Assembly: GCF_003966125.1 (NCBI RefSeq)
Contig: NZ_RXMA01000001.1
Coordinates: forward strand, 209,560-273,559
DNA length: 64,000 nucleotides
From: Azospirillum griseum
GTDB taxonomy: Bacteria > Pseudomonadota > Alphaproteobacteria > Azospirillales > Azospirillaceae
Reading direction: 5' to 3'
Below are positions 1 through 9,790 of the stretch, in pieces. A program made the position numbers and the translations under genes. Every line of letters starts with the position of its first letter. Position 1 is the stretch's first letter. Below the pieces are notes generated by a model. The model worked only from the letters and a program-made list of their open reading frames with translations, searched no databases and was not told the origin of the DNA.

Positions 1-74
1 AAGCGGCTCTTGCCCGACCGCGCGCCGCCCAGCACCAACGTCAGGTCGGGGATCGGGGGAACAGCGGTCATCAT
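1..74 (-). CDS. cobP: Adenosylcobinamide kinase/guanylyltransferase CobP (CobU), N-terminal fragment
   Basis: Only the first ~24 residues lie inside the window; the gene runs off the left edge. Reading leftwards from position 74, the peptide begins MMTAVPPIPDLTLVLGG and continues into ARSGKSR, giving a Walker A loop (GGARSGKS) placed right after the first beta strand. This is the standard opening of the bifunctional CobP/CobU enzyme, which phosphorylates adenosylcobinamide and transfers GMP to it in the nucleotide-loop step of cobalamin synthesis. Two adjacent ATG codons (74 and 71) can serve as start. The assignment rests on a short stretch, so another P-loop enzyme is not excluded, but the context of GGARSGKS fits CobP best. 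Two B12-dependent enzymes, MetH and NrdJ, are encoded in the same window. Confidence 0.72.
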   Translation of the reverse strand, partial: MMTAVPPIPDLTLVLGGARSGKSR

Positions 75-163
75 GGGCAGGCGTCTCCGGCGGGCGGTGC
101 GGGCGGATGCGGACTGTCGCAAACCCAACCCGATCCGTCAAACCCGCCACGGGGCCTTGGCCC

Positions 164-196
164 AAACGCAAAAGGCCCCTTCCACCGGAAGGGGCC
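164..196 (-). terminator. Rho-independent terminator of the RHH gene
   Basis: A perfect 10-bp stem (GGCCCCTTCC / GGAAGGGGCC, 174-196) with a 3-nt loop is followed on the minus strand by a T-rich run (complement of 164-173). It lies just past the stop of the minus-strand gene at 222-500. Confidence 0.8.
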
Positions 197-221
197 ATGC
201 GGCAAGGCACGTGACGTGACC

Positions 222-500
222 TTATTGGATCGTCGCACCGGCGGGCATCGCCCGTTCCACCGCGCGGGTCATGCCGTAGCTGTCCAGGCCACGGACCAGA
301 CGGCGGTAATAGCCGACGATGTACACCCGCAGCGCGCCGGTCAAATGAGCCTCACCACGGGTTTGATCGATTTCCGTCAACAGGGAATGGATGGTCATGG
401 CCCGGCGCTGGGCAATGTCCTGCGCCGCGTCCCACAATTCCGGCTCCATCCGCAAGCTGGTGCGACGGCCATCCACTTTCACATTCCGGCAAATCAGCAT
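222..500 (-). CDS. Ribbon-helix-helix domain protein (RHH_4-like)
   Basis: This 92-residue protein begins MLICRNVKVDGRRTSLRME, a short beta strand rich in basic residues followed by two helices (about 18-35 and 38-50). That is the ribbon-helix-helix layout of small DNA-binding proteins of the RHH_4 type (PF13467-like), common in alphaproteobacteria and often mis-annotated as arylsulfate sulfotransferase. The second half (about 55-80) is amphipathic and may form a small C-terminal extension. It is a single-gene unit: a strong terminator follows it, and a 190-bp spacer separates it from the next minus-strand gene. The regulatory target is unknown; autoregulation is likely for this fold but no operator was recognised. 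Confidence 0.75.
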   Translation of the reverse strand: MLICRNVKVDGRRTSLRMEPELWDAAQDIAQRRAMTIHSLLTEIDQTRGEAHLTGALRVYIVGYYRRLVRGLDSYGMTRAVERAMPAGATIQ

Positions 501-691
501 ATCACGCCTCCATCATCCGACACCGGATGCATACCCGCGCAATACACCCCGCCGCAGTGAAGTCTTTCACAGCCGGGCCGAAACAATGGTCAGAATACGG
601 TTCGGTAGGGAATAGCCAAGGGCATAGGCCCTTTCTCCAAAGGCCGCGCGACACCGGACCAAAGTCGAAAAGGCGTTGAGAACCCAGCGTG

Positions 692-1195
692 TCAGTGGCA
701 TTCCCCGACCGAACGCGGGCCGCACAGCCGCGCGCCGTCGGTCCAGCGCGCCCCACTCAGATCGGCGTTGTGCAGGTCGGCCCCGCCCAGCTTCGCCCCA
801 CTGAGATCGGCGTTGGCCAGCGATGCGCCCACCAACTTGGCGTTGCGCAGATCGGCGTCGCGCAGGGAGGCTCCGGCCAGATCGGCGCGGGTGAAATCGA
901 CCTCAATCAGGCGTGCCCGGTCAAACCGCGCGCCAACCAAGGTTGCGCTGATGAATTTGGCGCGGTAGCCATCGGCGTCGCTGAGGTCGGCCCCGGTCAG
1001 GTCGGCGCGCTGAAAGCTGCTGTCGCGCAGCATCGCCCCGGTCAGGCGCGCGCCCGGCATCGCCTGCCCGTCAAAGGCGCAGCGCCGCCAGACCACGCCC
1101 GCCTGCGCCACCCCGTTGCAATCGGCCAGCGCCGCGCCGGAGACCGTCACCAGAAACAGCCCAAACACCAGGGCGGGGAAAGGTCGCTGCATCAT
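692..1195 (-). CDS. Exported pentapeptide-repeat protein
   Basis: The 167-residue product has a clear Sec signal peptide (MMQRPFPALVFGLFLVTVSG then AALA, cleavage near residue 24). It is followed by about 18 tandem pentapeptides of the A(D/N)Lxx type between residues 45 and 150 (for example ADLTG ADLSD, ADLAG ASLRD, ADLSG AKLGG). Such repeats fold as a right-handed quadrilateral beta helix. Mature-protein cysteines occur near both ends (DCNG near the start, RLCGPRSVGEC at the end) and could close a disulfide in the periplasm. Its start overlaps the stop of the thioesterase gene by 4 bp (ATGA), so it is the last gene of an overlapping operon. Function is not known; the exported location argues against a gyrase-protecting Qnr role. 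Confidence 0.85.
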   Translation of the reverse strand: MMQRPFPALVFGLFLVTVSGAALADCNGVAQAGVVWRRCAFDGQAMPGARLTGAMLRDSSFQRADLTGADLSDADGYRAKFISATLVGARFDRARLIEVDFTRADLAGASLRDADLRNAKLVGASLANADLSGAKLGGADLHNADLSGARWTDGARLCGPRSVGECH

Positions 1196-1701
1196 CCCCT
1201 TGAGATGGGGAGTTCAGAGGCGGGCGCAAGGGCGCGCACCGCCCGCCCCGCCTGCGGCGGACACGGCAACAAGGCGTGCGCCGCCACCATCGCGGCCAGG
1301 GCGGCGGCGGCGGACGGTTCAAAGGAGCAGGATTTTCGCGTCGTCAGATCGACGTGCAGCAGCATGAATTCCGCCGTCGCCGCCAGCGTCCCATCGCCCG
1401 CGTGGTGCATCTGGTGGAACAGGTGCAGCCGCTTGCCGTCCGCCCCCAGCACCAGCGTGGCGAAGCGCAGCGGATCGCCCTCCACCACCTCCCGCGCGTA
1501 GGTCAAATGCGCGTCAACGACGAACAGGGAGCGCTGTTCCGCCGCGACATAGGCCCGCCCCAAGCCAAAATGGTCGAGCACCGCGTCGGTCGCCTGATCG
1601 AAGGCCAACAGGTAATAGGCCACGTTCATGTGGCCGTTGTAGTCGATCCACTCCGGCCGGACGGTGGCGCTGTGCAGGGTGAGCGGTGCGGGGGTGGTCA
1701 T
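1192..1701 (-). CDS. Hotdog-fold acyl-CoA thioesterase
   Basis: The 169-residue protein carries the 4-hydroxybenzoyl-CoA thioesterase-type hotdog signature near its N-terminus (EWIDYNGHMNVAYY, residues 17-30), including the D-N-H catalytic surroundings. The central segment (AHLTYAREVVEGDPL, then TLVLGADGKRLHLFHQM) matches the beta-strand core of this family. The closest subgroup I recognise is the carnitine/betainyl-CoA thioesterase-like one, but the substrate cannot be read from sequence. It overlaps the upstream HEPN gene by 4 bp and the downstream pentapeptide gene by 4 bp, so the three are translationally coupled. The C-terminal ~30 residues are low-complexity and Ala/Pro-rich. Confidence 0.85.
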   Translation of the reverse strand: MTTPAPLTLHSATVRPEWIDYNGHMNVAYYLLAFDQATDAVLDHFGLGRAYVAAEQRSLFVVDAHLTYAREVVEGDPLRFATLVLGADGKRLHLFHQMHHAGDGTLAATAEFMLLHVDLTTRKSCSFEPSAAAALAAMVAAHALLPCPPQAGRAVRALAPASELPISRG

Positions 1702-2105
1702 TCGGCAAATCCCAAAAAGCGCAGGATGTCGGCCCGCACGGTCTCAATCTCGCCCAACCACGCAACAACCTCCTCAACCGTGGGATCGTCGGGTGGAGCG
1801 TCAAACAGATCCGTTGCTGGATAGCGGTAGGCGACGGCCAGTTCGGTAAAGCGTTGGAAGGGAACCAAAACCGGGCGCAACGGATGGTCGGCGGGCAACC
1901 GCCCGGTCAGCATCGACAGATCATGACTCTTGGGTGGGTGAAGCCCGGCGGCGACCAACAGCGCCTTCACCAGCTTTTCCGCCGCCTGCTGGCAGTGGAA
2001 GGCAGCCCCCGCCGGCTCTGGGTCGGGGCCGACGATGGCCTTGCGGATGATGGCAAGATCACGGTCGGCCACCCCGATCCAGGACCGGACAACGTCACGC
2101 TCCAT
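1698..2105 (-). CDS. HEPN domain protein, partner of the MNT nucleotidyltransferase
   Basis: I take the ATG at 2105 (MERDVVRSWIGVADRDL), which overlaps the MNT stop by 11 bp. The longer reading frame upstream only shadows the MNT gene. The 135-residue helical protein has the PF05168-type HEPN pattern: FHCQQAAEKLVKALL in helix 2, then KSHDL, then AYRYPATD. HEPN/MNT pairs of the HI0073/HI0074 type act as toxin-antitoxin or two-component nucleotidyltransferase modules. A GRLPADH stretch matches RX4H formally, but it lies between helices and may not be the HEPN RNase motif. What is unusual is that the pair is extended downstream by a thioesterase and an exported pentapeptide protein through 4-bp overlaps. 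Confidence 0.85.
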   Translation of the reverse strand: MERDVVRSWIGVADRDLAIIRKAIVGPDPEPAGAAFHCQQAAEKLVKALLVAAGLHPPKSHDLSMLTGRLPADHPLRPVLVPFQRFTELAVAYRYPATDLFDAPPDDPTVEEVVAWLGEIETVRADILRFLGFAE

Positions 2106-2442
2106 AGACACGGACGCCGTTGTGGTTGGCTTCGTAGCACAGCGTGCCAACCGAATCCTTGTAGCGTTCGAATCCGTTTCTGGAGCAGGGAACGATGTCC
2201 GCCGGAACGCCGGTGTCACGGTTGGCCGCAAACGCCCAACGCAGGCTGCGCTGTTCCTTGGGCGTGTCGTCAGGGACGATCACCAACAGATCGTAATCGC
2301 TGTCTTCGTGGCAATCACCGCGCGCCCGGCTGCCAAACAGATAGACGGCCTCCGGCTTCAGCGCCGGGATGATCCGGTCCAGCAGGATGCGCAGCTTTTC
2401 ATCATCGACCACCGCCATGCCCACCACCATCCGGGTTGCCAC
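2095..2442 (-). CDS. Minimal nucleotidyltransferase (MNT domain)
   Basis: This is a 115-residue polymerase-beta-type nucleotidyltransferase with the signature LFGSRARGDCHEDSDYDLLV (about residues 34-53), containing GSRARG and the D-x-D metal ligands. A further acidic position occurs at PADIV. It is the antitoxin or modifying partner in HEPN/MNT modules, where some members AMPylate the HEPN toxin. The stop overlaps the HEPN start by 11 bp, indicating coupled translation. The first possible codon is GTG at 2442, but it falls inside a long hairpin; ATG at 2430 or 2418 are good alternatives, so the exact N-terminus is uncertain. Transcription may come from its own promoter or from metH read-through, because the gene lies directly behind metH. 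Confidence 0.88.
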   Translation of the reverse strand: MATRMVVGMAVVDDEKLRILLDRIIPALKPEAVYLFGSRARGDCHEDSDYDLLVIVPDDTPKEQRSLRWAFAANRDTGVPADIVPCSRNGFERYKDSVGTLCYEANHNGVRVYGA

Positions 2443-2479
2443 CGCCCGCCCATCCTAACACAGGATGGGCGGGCGGTGG
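2439..2479 (-). terminator. 18-bp hairpin after metH, overlapping the MNT start region
   Basis: Positions 2439-2456 and 2462-2479 are perfect reverse complements (18 bp) around a 5-nt AACAC loop. It lies 40 bp past the metH stop in the direction of metH transcription, so it probably ends that operon. There is no T-run behind it, and the GTG candidate start of MNT lies in its distal arm, so it might instead modulate MNT expression. Confidence 0.6.
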
Positions 2480-2520
2480 TTGCGGGCTTTCACGCGGTCA
2501 GAAACGCTCTGACCCCGGTG

Positions 2521-5500
2521 TTACACGCTGAAATACTTCGCGCGCGGGTGGTGCAGGACGATGGCCGAAGTGCTCTGTTCCGGGTGGAGTTGGAACTCGT
2601 CGGACATCTCGACGCCGATGCGGCCCGCGTCGAGCAGTTTCAACAACTGCTCCTGGTCCTCCAGGTTCGGGCAGGCCGGGTAGCCGAAGCTGTAGCGGCT
2701 GCCGCGATAGGACTGCTGCAACAGCTTCTCCTTGTCGCGGCTGTCCTCCGCGCCATAGCCCAGCTCGGCGCGGATGCGGGCGTGGACGTATTCCGCCATC
2801 GCTTCGGTCATCTCCACCGACAGGCCATGCAGGTAGAGGTAATCCTGATAGCGGTTTTCGGCGAACCATTCGCGCGCCACATCGGCGCAATGCTGGCCCA
2901 TGGTGACGACCTGAAGGCCCAGCACGTCGCGTTCGCCGTCGTTCACGTCACGCAGGAAGTCGGCGATGCACTCGCCATCCTCCTTGCCCTGGCGCGGCAG
3001 GGTGAAGCGCGCGACCTCCGTTTCACCGTTCTCGGCGAAGAGGATGACGTCGTTGCCGTCCGCCGCCGCCTTCCAATAGCCGTAGACGGCGGTCGGGCGC
3101 AGAATCTCCTCCTTCGCCGCGATCTGCAAGATGCGGTCGAGCACCGGGCGAAGCTCCTTCTTCGCCCACTCCTTGAACTCCTCGAACGACTTGCCGTCCT
3201 TCCGGTAGCCCCATTGGAGCTGGTAGAGCATCCGTTCGTTCAGATACGTGACCAGCGTCTTCAGCGGCACATGGTCGATGACCTTCGGCCCCCAGAAGGG
3301 CGGGGTCGGCACCGGCACGCCCTCGCCCAGGCGGCGGCGGCGGGCGCGCGTGGCATCCTTGTCCACCGGGCCGGTCGCCGCCCCGGTCGCCTGCCCCAGC
3401 ACGCGGCGGCGGTTGACCGCCTTGCCCGACCGCTTGGCCTGGATGATGGCAAGCTGCTGGTCAAAGCTGCCGTCCACCACCTTGTCCATCAGGGTCAGCC
3501 CGTCGAAGGCGTCGCCCGCGTAGGCGACGCGGCCGGAGCCGTAGGAACCGACGCAATCGCCCTCGACATAGGCGCGGGTCAGCGCGGCCCCGCCCAGCAG
3601 CACCGGCACCTCCAGCCCCTCGCGCGTCATCTCTTCCAGGTTCTCGCGCATGACGACGGTGGATTTCACCAGCAGCCCGGACATGCCGATGGCGTCGGCC
3701 TTGTGCTCCTTCGCCGCCTGGATGATCGCCGTCACCGGCTGCTTGATGCCGAGATTGACCACCTTGTAGCCGTTGTTGGTCAGGATGATGTCGACCAGAT
3801 TCTTGCCGATGTCGTGGACGTCGCCCTTCACCGTGGCGAGCACCATCGTGCCCTTTTGCTGGCCCTCCACCTTCTCCATGTGGGGTTCCAGCCAGGCGAC
3901 GGCGGCCTTCATGGTTTCCGCCGATTGCAGGACGAAGGGCAACTGCATCTTGCCCGCCCCGAACAGCTCGCCCACCACCTTCATGCCGTCGAGCAGATAG
4001 GTGTTGATGATCTCCAGCGGCGAATGAGTCTTCATCGCCTCGGTCAGGTCGTCTTCCAGGCCGGTGCGGTCGCCATCGACGATGCGTTCCTTCAGCCGTT
4101 CCTCGACCGTTTCGGCGCGCGCCTTCTTCTTGGCGTCCGCCGCCTTGCGGCCTTCGAACAGGGCGATGAAGGCTTGCAGCGGGTCATAGCCCTCCGCCCG
4201 CCGGTCGAAGATCAGATCCTCGGCGGTCTTGACCTCCTGTTCCGGGATCTGGTGCAGCGGCAGGATCTTGGAGACATGGACGATGGCCCCGGTCATCCCC
4301 TTCTTCACCGCGTGGTCGAGGAAGACCGAGTTCAGGACGTGGCGCGCCGCCGCGTTCAGACCGAAGGAGACGTTGGACAGGCCCAGGATGATCTGGCAGC
4401 CCGGCATTTCGCGGGCGATCGCCTCGATCCCCTCCAGCGTCCAGATGGCGAGCTTGCGGTCGTCCTCGTTGCCGGTGGCGATGGTGAAGGTCAGCGGGTC
4501 GAACAGCAGGTCGGCGGGGGCCAGCCCATACTCGTTGACCGCCAGATCATAGAGCCGCTTGGCGATGGCGAGCTTGCGGTCGGGGGTCTTGGCCATCCCC
4601 TCTTCGTCAATGGTCAGCGCGATCACCGCCGCGCCGAATTTCTTGGCCAGCGCCAGCCGCTTGCGCGCCGGTTCCTCGCCATCCTCGAAATTGATCGAGT
4701 TGAGGATCGCCTTGCCGCCATACAGCGCCAGCGCCTTTTCCAACACGATGTATTCGGTCGAATCGATGACCAGCGGCGACGTGACGGAGCCGGAGAAGCG
4801 CGACACCACCGCCTGCATCTCCGCCACCTCGTCGCGCCCGACAAAGGCGGTGCAGACGTCCAGCGAATGGCTGCCCTCCTTCACCTGCTCGCGCGCCATG
4901 TCCACGCAGCCGTCCCAATCGTGACGCTCTTGCAACTCGCGCCATTTCTTGGAGCCGTTGGCGTTGCAGCGTTCGCCGATGGCGAAGAAGGCGTTTTCCT
5001 GGCGCAGCGTGACCTGCGAATACAGCGAGGCGACCGCCGGAACCCAGTGGACCGTCCGCCCCTTCGGATTCGGGCGGTGCGACCCGGCGGGGGCCAGCTT
5101 GCGCAGCATCTGGTTGGCGGCGCTGATGTGCGGCACGTTGGTGCCGCAGCAGCCGCCGACCAGAGTGACGCCGTCCTCCACGACGAAACGCTCCAGCCAA
5201 TGGGCGAAATCATCGGCGCGCAGCGGGTAATGGGTCTTGCCGTCCACCAGCTCCGGCAGACCGGCGTTGGGCTGGACCGAGATCAGGCCCGGCCAGTTCT
5301 GCGACAGCCAGCGCACATGTTCGCTCATCTCCAGCGGGCCGGTGGCGCAGTTCAGCCCCATCAACGGCACGTCGAGCGCCTGGATGACGGTGGCCGCCGC
5401 CGCGATGTCGGTGCCGACCAGCAGCGTGCCGGTGGTTTCCACCGTCACCTGCACGAACACCGGGACGTCGGCCTTGGCGTCCGCCCGCGCGCGCTTGATG

Positions 5501-6012
5501 CCGTTGACCGCCGCCTTGATCTGCAAGGGGTCCTGGCAGGTTTCCACCAGAATGGCGTCGGCCCCGCCCGCGATCAGCCCGGCGGCCTGGACGTAAAAGC
5601 TGTCTTCCAACGGCTGGTAGGCGATGTGGCCCAGGCTGGGCAGCTTGGTCCCCGGCCCGATGGAGCCGATGACGAAGCGCGGCTGCCCGTCGGTGAAGCT
5701 CTCCGCCGCCTCGCGCGCCAGCTCGACGGCGCGCTGGTTGATTTCAAAGGCTTTGTCGCCAATGCCGAACTCGCCCAACGTCACCGGCGAGGCGCCGAAG
5801 GTGTCGGTTTCCACCATGTCGGCCCCGGCCTCGAAATAGCCGCGATGGATCTCGCGGACGATGTCGGGACGGGACAGCGGCAGGATGTCGGTGCAGTTCT
5901 CATGCCCCCAGTAATCCGCCTCGACGTCAAGGTCAAGCGCCTGGATGCGGCTGCCAAACCCGCCGTCGCACAGCAGAACGCGGTCACGCAGGATGTCGAG
6001 GATGTGGGGCAT
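2521..6012 (-). CDS. metH: Cobalamin-dependent methionine synthase
   Basis: The 1163-residue enzyme transfers the methyl group of 5-methyl-THF to homocysteine via methylcobalamin. The homocysteine domain (1-300) has the zinc ligands Cys222 (NCATGP) and Cys288/Cys289 (GGCCGTN). The pterin-binding domain follows (about 340-610; GERCNANGSKKW, SNVSFGLN). Then come the cap and B12 domain with DVHDIGKNLV at 731-740, His733 being the cobalt ligand, and the SAM-binding activation domain at the end (RIGVEMSDEFQLHPEQSTSA). All four modules are present, slightly shorter than the 1227 residues of E. coli. It is the last gene of sahR-metF-DUF29-metH, 39 bp behind the DUF29 gene. No cobalamin riboswitch was recognised in front of it. 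Confidence 0.98.
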   Translation of the reverse strand: MPHILDILRDRVLLCDGGFGSRIQALDLDVEADYWGHENCTDILPLSRPDIVREIHRGYFEAGADMVETDTFGASPVTLGEFGIGDKAFEINQRAVELAREAAESFTDGQPRFVIGSIGPGTKLPSLGHIAYQPLEDSFYVQAAGLIAGGADAILVETCQDPLQIKAAVNGIKRARADAKADVPVFVQVTVETTGTLLVGTDIAAAATVIQALDVPLMGLNCATGPLEMSEHVRWLSQNWPGLISVQPNAGLPELVDGKTHYPLRADDFAHWLERFVVEDGVTLVGGCCGTNVPHISAANQMLRKLAPAGSHRPNPKGRTVHWVPAVASLYSQVTLRQENAFFAIGERCNANGSKKWRELQERHDWDGCVDMAREQVKEGSHSLDVCTAFVGRDEVAEMQAVVSRFSGSVTSPLVIDSTEYIVLEKALALYGGKAILNSINFEDGEEPARKRLALAKKFGAAVIALTIDEEGMAKTPDRKLAIAKRLYDLAVNEYGLAPADLLFDPLTFTIATGNEDDRKLAIWTLEGIEAIAREMPGCQIILGLSNVSFGLNAAARHVLNSVFLDHAVKKGMTGAIVHVSKILPLHQIPEQEVKTAEDLIFDRRAEGYDPLQAFIALFEGRKAADAKKKARAETVEERLKERIVDGDRTGLEDDLTEAMKTHSPLEIINTYLLDGMKVVGELFGAGKMQLPFVLQSAETMKAAVAWLEPHMEKVEGQQKGTMVLATVKGDVHDIGKNLVDIILTNNGYKVVNLGIKQPVTAIIQAAKEHKADAIGMSGLLVKSTVVMRENLEEMTREGLEVPVLLGGAALTRAYVEGDCVGSYGSGRVAYAGDAFDGLTLMDKVVDGSFDQQLAIIQAKRSGKAVNRRRVLGQATGAATGPVDKDATRARRRRLGEGVPVPTPPFWGPKVIDHVPLKTLVTYLNERMLYQLQWGYRKDGKSFEEFKEWAKKELRPVLDRILQIAAKEEILRPTAVYGYWKAAADGNDVILFAENGETEVARFTLPRQGKEDGECIADFLRDVNDGERDVLGLQVVTMGQHCADVAREWFAENRYQDYLYLHGLSVEMTEAMAEYVHARIRAELGYGAEDSRDKEKLLQQSYRGSRYSFGYPACPNLEDQEQLLKLLDAGRIGVEMSDEFQLHPEQSTSAIVLHHPRAKYFSV

Positions 6013-6051
6013 GGGAGAGGCTTCTTGTCCGTGGCTTGAGCGGGTTCGGGT

Positions 6052-6525
6052 TCAGGCGGAAGGATGACGGTGGGCGGGCCACCACTCATCATCCAGCAAT
6101 TGGTCCAAGGTGTATGGGCAATCGAGGGGCAGATCAGCGGCGGTGATGCCGTCCTGTTCCAGGCCATCGGCGGCAAAAGCACGGCCACGGCGGTGGCATT
6201 TGGCCAGATCGAGCTTGCCGCGCAGGCTGGGGCTGGCCTCCAACGCGTCGTTGGCCTGGTTGCGATGCTCGCGCACCGACCGCCGCCAACCGGCGCGCGG
6301 GCCTTGGGCAGGCGAATGCTCCAGCTTCAGGAGATGTTCGATCACGCGGGTCAGCGCGCTGGTCAGCGCGTTGGCTTCCGACCGGCCCATGCTCTCGATC
6401 TCCTCGGCAACCTGATCCCAATCAATGGGCATGTTGGGGCGTTCCCGCGCGGCGTCGCGCAGCAGGCGGGCCTGTTCTTCCGTCCAGGCGAGGAAATCCG
6501 TGTCGTAACCGATCCGGTTGTCCAT
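6052..6525 (-). CDS. DUF29 family protein between metF and metH
   Basis: I use the ATG at 6525 because it has a strong Shine-Dalgarno (GGAGGGAGGC) and yields the typical DUF29 opening MDNRIGYDTDFLAWTEEQ. The 157-residue protein continues with the family hallmarks IDWDQVAEEIESMGRSE and LLKLEHSPAQGPRAGWRRSV, and ends with the LPLDCPYTLDQLLDDEWWP motif characteristic of this domain. DUF29 proteins are common in cyanobacteria and alphaproteobacteria as scattered short genes of unknown function. Finding one inserted between metF and metH, on the same strand and about 75 and 39 bp from them, suggests either a mobile short gene that landed in the operon or a real role with it; sequence alone does not decide. 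Confidence 0.88.
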   Translation of the reverse strand: MDNRIGYDTDFLAWTEEQARLLRDAARERPNMPIDWDQVAEEIESMGRSEANALTSALTRVIEHLLKLEHSPAQGPRAGWRRSVREHRNQANDALEASPSLRGKLDLAKCHRRGRAFAADGLEQDGITAADLPLDCPYTLDQLLDDEWWPAHRHPSA

Positions 6526-6599
6526 GATGCCTCCCTCCGCCGTGCTGGGCCGCGAGTGTAGCACGCCCCTCCCCCCCCGTCTTGACCCGGTGGCCCGGA

Positions 6600-8482
<1,883 letters not shown>

Positions 8483-8868
8483 CGCCCCTTCACCCGACTT
8501 CCTTACACCTGGATTCCGACGCGGGTCATCCGCGCATCCGCCATTCTGGATACAGATATAAAGATATCTTTATGCGTCGTAAACTGGATTCGTCAGGGTC
8601 ACACCCAAAGGCGTCGCCAAGCACTGCGGCAGGGCCGCCACAGGTGACGCAAGGTCTGTGGCCTGGGTGCCACGACACTGGTCAAACCAACGGCTGTGTG
8701 CTAGTGGACGAAAAGGTGGAAATTGGGTGATTTCTCGCACACACTTTTCACGCACGCGCCGCCGCCTCTGTCATGCCCCTTGGGTTCCCGCCGCAGGACC
8801 CGATGGACCCGATGGGGAAGACCGGCGATCCGACCCGAGTTGAGCCTCCAGAAAAGAGCCGTCGCACC
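8483..8868. other. 386-bp divergent region sahR / mlaA
   Basis: No coding region is supported here. Apart from the palindrome at 8558-8573 I see no riboswitch or RNA gene. The stretch must hold promoters for the minus-strand methionine operon and for plus-strand mlaA; I could not place sigma-70 hexamers with confidence. Confidence 0.5.
8558..8573. promoter_or_regulatory. Putative SahR operator (16-bp palindrome)
   Basis: The sequence ATAAAGATATCTTTAT is a perfect 16-bp palindrome in an otherwise GC-rich region. It sits about 75 bp upstream of the sahR start and stands out as the only AT-rich dyad between sahR and mlaA. As I recall, SahR sites in other Proteobacteria are AT-rich palindromes with a similar GATATC-like centre, but the consensus should be checked. 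Confidence 0.7.
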
Positions 8869-9651
8869 ATGAAGCTGGCCAGTCTCTCACGCTCCATCCT
8901 CCGCTCGGCCGCCGTCGCCGCCTTTGCCCTGTCCGTGTCGGCCTGCGCGACCAAGCCCGGCGACTCCGGTGCCAAGGACGCCGCCTACGAGGTCAACGAC
9001 CCGTTGGAAGTGCCGAATCGCTTCGTCTTCGCCGCGAACGAGGCCATCGACACCATCGCCCTGCGCCCCGCCGCCGAGGTGTACACCGTGGTCGTCCCCG
9101 ATCCGATCCGGGACGTGATCCACAACTTCATCGACAACCTGATGGCACCGCTTTACATCGCCAACAACCTGTTGCAAGGGAATTTCGAGGGCGCGCAGCA
9201 CGCCACCGGCCGTTTCCTGACCAACACCATCCTGGGTGCCGGCGGCATCGCCGACGTCGCCACGCAGGCGGGCATCCCCAACCGGCCCGAGGATTTCGGC
9301 CAGACCCTGGCGGTCTGGGGCCTGGACAGCGGCCCCTATCTGGTGCTGCCGCTGCTCGGCCCGTCGAATCTGCGCGACGCGGTCGGCTATGGCGTGGACA
9401 GCGTCGCCGATCCGGTCCGCGTCTGGGGTTACGCCACCAGCAACAAGGGCGCGTTGACCGGCCGTGCGGTTGCCAACGCCGTGGATCGCCGGTCGCAGGT
9501 GCTGAAGGAAGTGGACGATCTGCGCCGCAACTCGCTCGACTTCTACGCCACCGTGCGCAGCCTGCACCAGCAGCAGCGGCAGGCGGAGATCGAGAACAAG
9601 CCGGTCAGCGGGCCGGAGTTCCCCGATTTCACCTCCGCCCCGAAGAAGTGA
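8869..9651 (+). CDS. mlaA: Outer-membrane lipid asymmetry lipoprotein MlaA (VacJ)
   Basis: The 260-residue lipoprotein starts at 8869 with a signal sequence ending in the lipobox LSVSAC (lipidated Cys about residue 26). The mature part shows the MlaA core: EVNDPLEVPNRFVFAANEAI, RDVIHNFIDNLMAP, and EDFGQTLAVWGLDSGPYLVLPLLGPS. MlaA forms a doughnut in the outer membrane inner leaflet and removes misplaced phospholipids, passing them to MlaC. The upstream in-frame codons (from 8773) add 32 residues with no signal character and are not used. mlaC follows 139 bp downstream, separated by a hairpin; the MlaFEDB ABC complex is not encoded in this window. Confidence 0.95.
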   Translation: MKLASLSRSILRSAAVAAFALSVSACATKPGDSGAKDAAYEVNDPLEVPNRFVFAANEAIDTIALRPAAEVYTVVVPDPIRDVIHNFIDNLMAPLYIANNLLQGNFEGAQHATGRFLTNTILGAGGIADVATQAGIPNRPEDFGQTLAVWGLDSGPYLVLPLLGPSNLRDAVGYGVDSVADPVRVWGYATSNKGALTGRAVANAVDRRSQVLKEVDDLRRNSLDFYATVRSLHQQQRQAEIENKPVSGPEFPDFTSAPKK

Positions 9652-9678
9652 TCCCCGAAACGCTGTGATCGGGCGCAT

Positions 9679-9707
9679 GGCCGCCGTTCCCGCCGGGGAC
9701 GGCGGCC
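9679..9707 (+). terminator. Hairpin between mlaA and mlaC
   Basis: A 13-bp stem (9679-9691 with 9695-9707, one G-U pair, 3-nt loop) lies 28 bp behind the mlaA stop. Only a weak pyrimidine stretch follows, so it may be a partial terminator or a transcript-stability element within the mla pair. Confidence 0.55.
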
Positions 9708-9790
9708 AAACCCTTCGATCCCGATGTTTCTTTGCCGCTCCGGGTATTTGACCGTTGACAACCCACGACCAGCCGCCACTTCATGATCCG

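Noticed and set aside
2150..2175. GTTCGAATCC resembling a tRNA T-loop
   Set aside because: It lies inside the MNT coding sequence and no acceptor or anticodon stem can be formed around it.
1698..2231. RX4H stretch (RLPADH) in the HEPN protein taken as RNase active site
   Set aside because: It lies in a loop after the KSHDL segment instead of the C-terminal helix where the HEPN RX4-6H motif normally sits; recorded as uncertain, not asserted.
2035..6039. 1334-codon open frame on the plus strand opposite metH
   Set aside because: It is the antisense shadow of metH caused by high GC; it shows His/Gly/Asp-rich low-complexity translation without any domain.
8581..8760. Possible cobalamin or SAM riboswitch upstream of mlaA/sahR
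   Set aside because: A GCCAC-like string occurs, but the B12-box and other conserved elements are missing.
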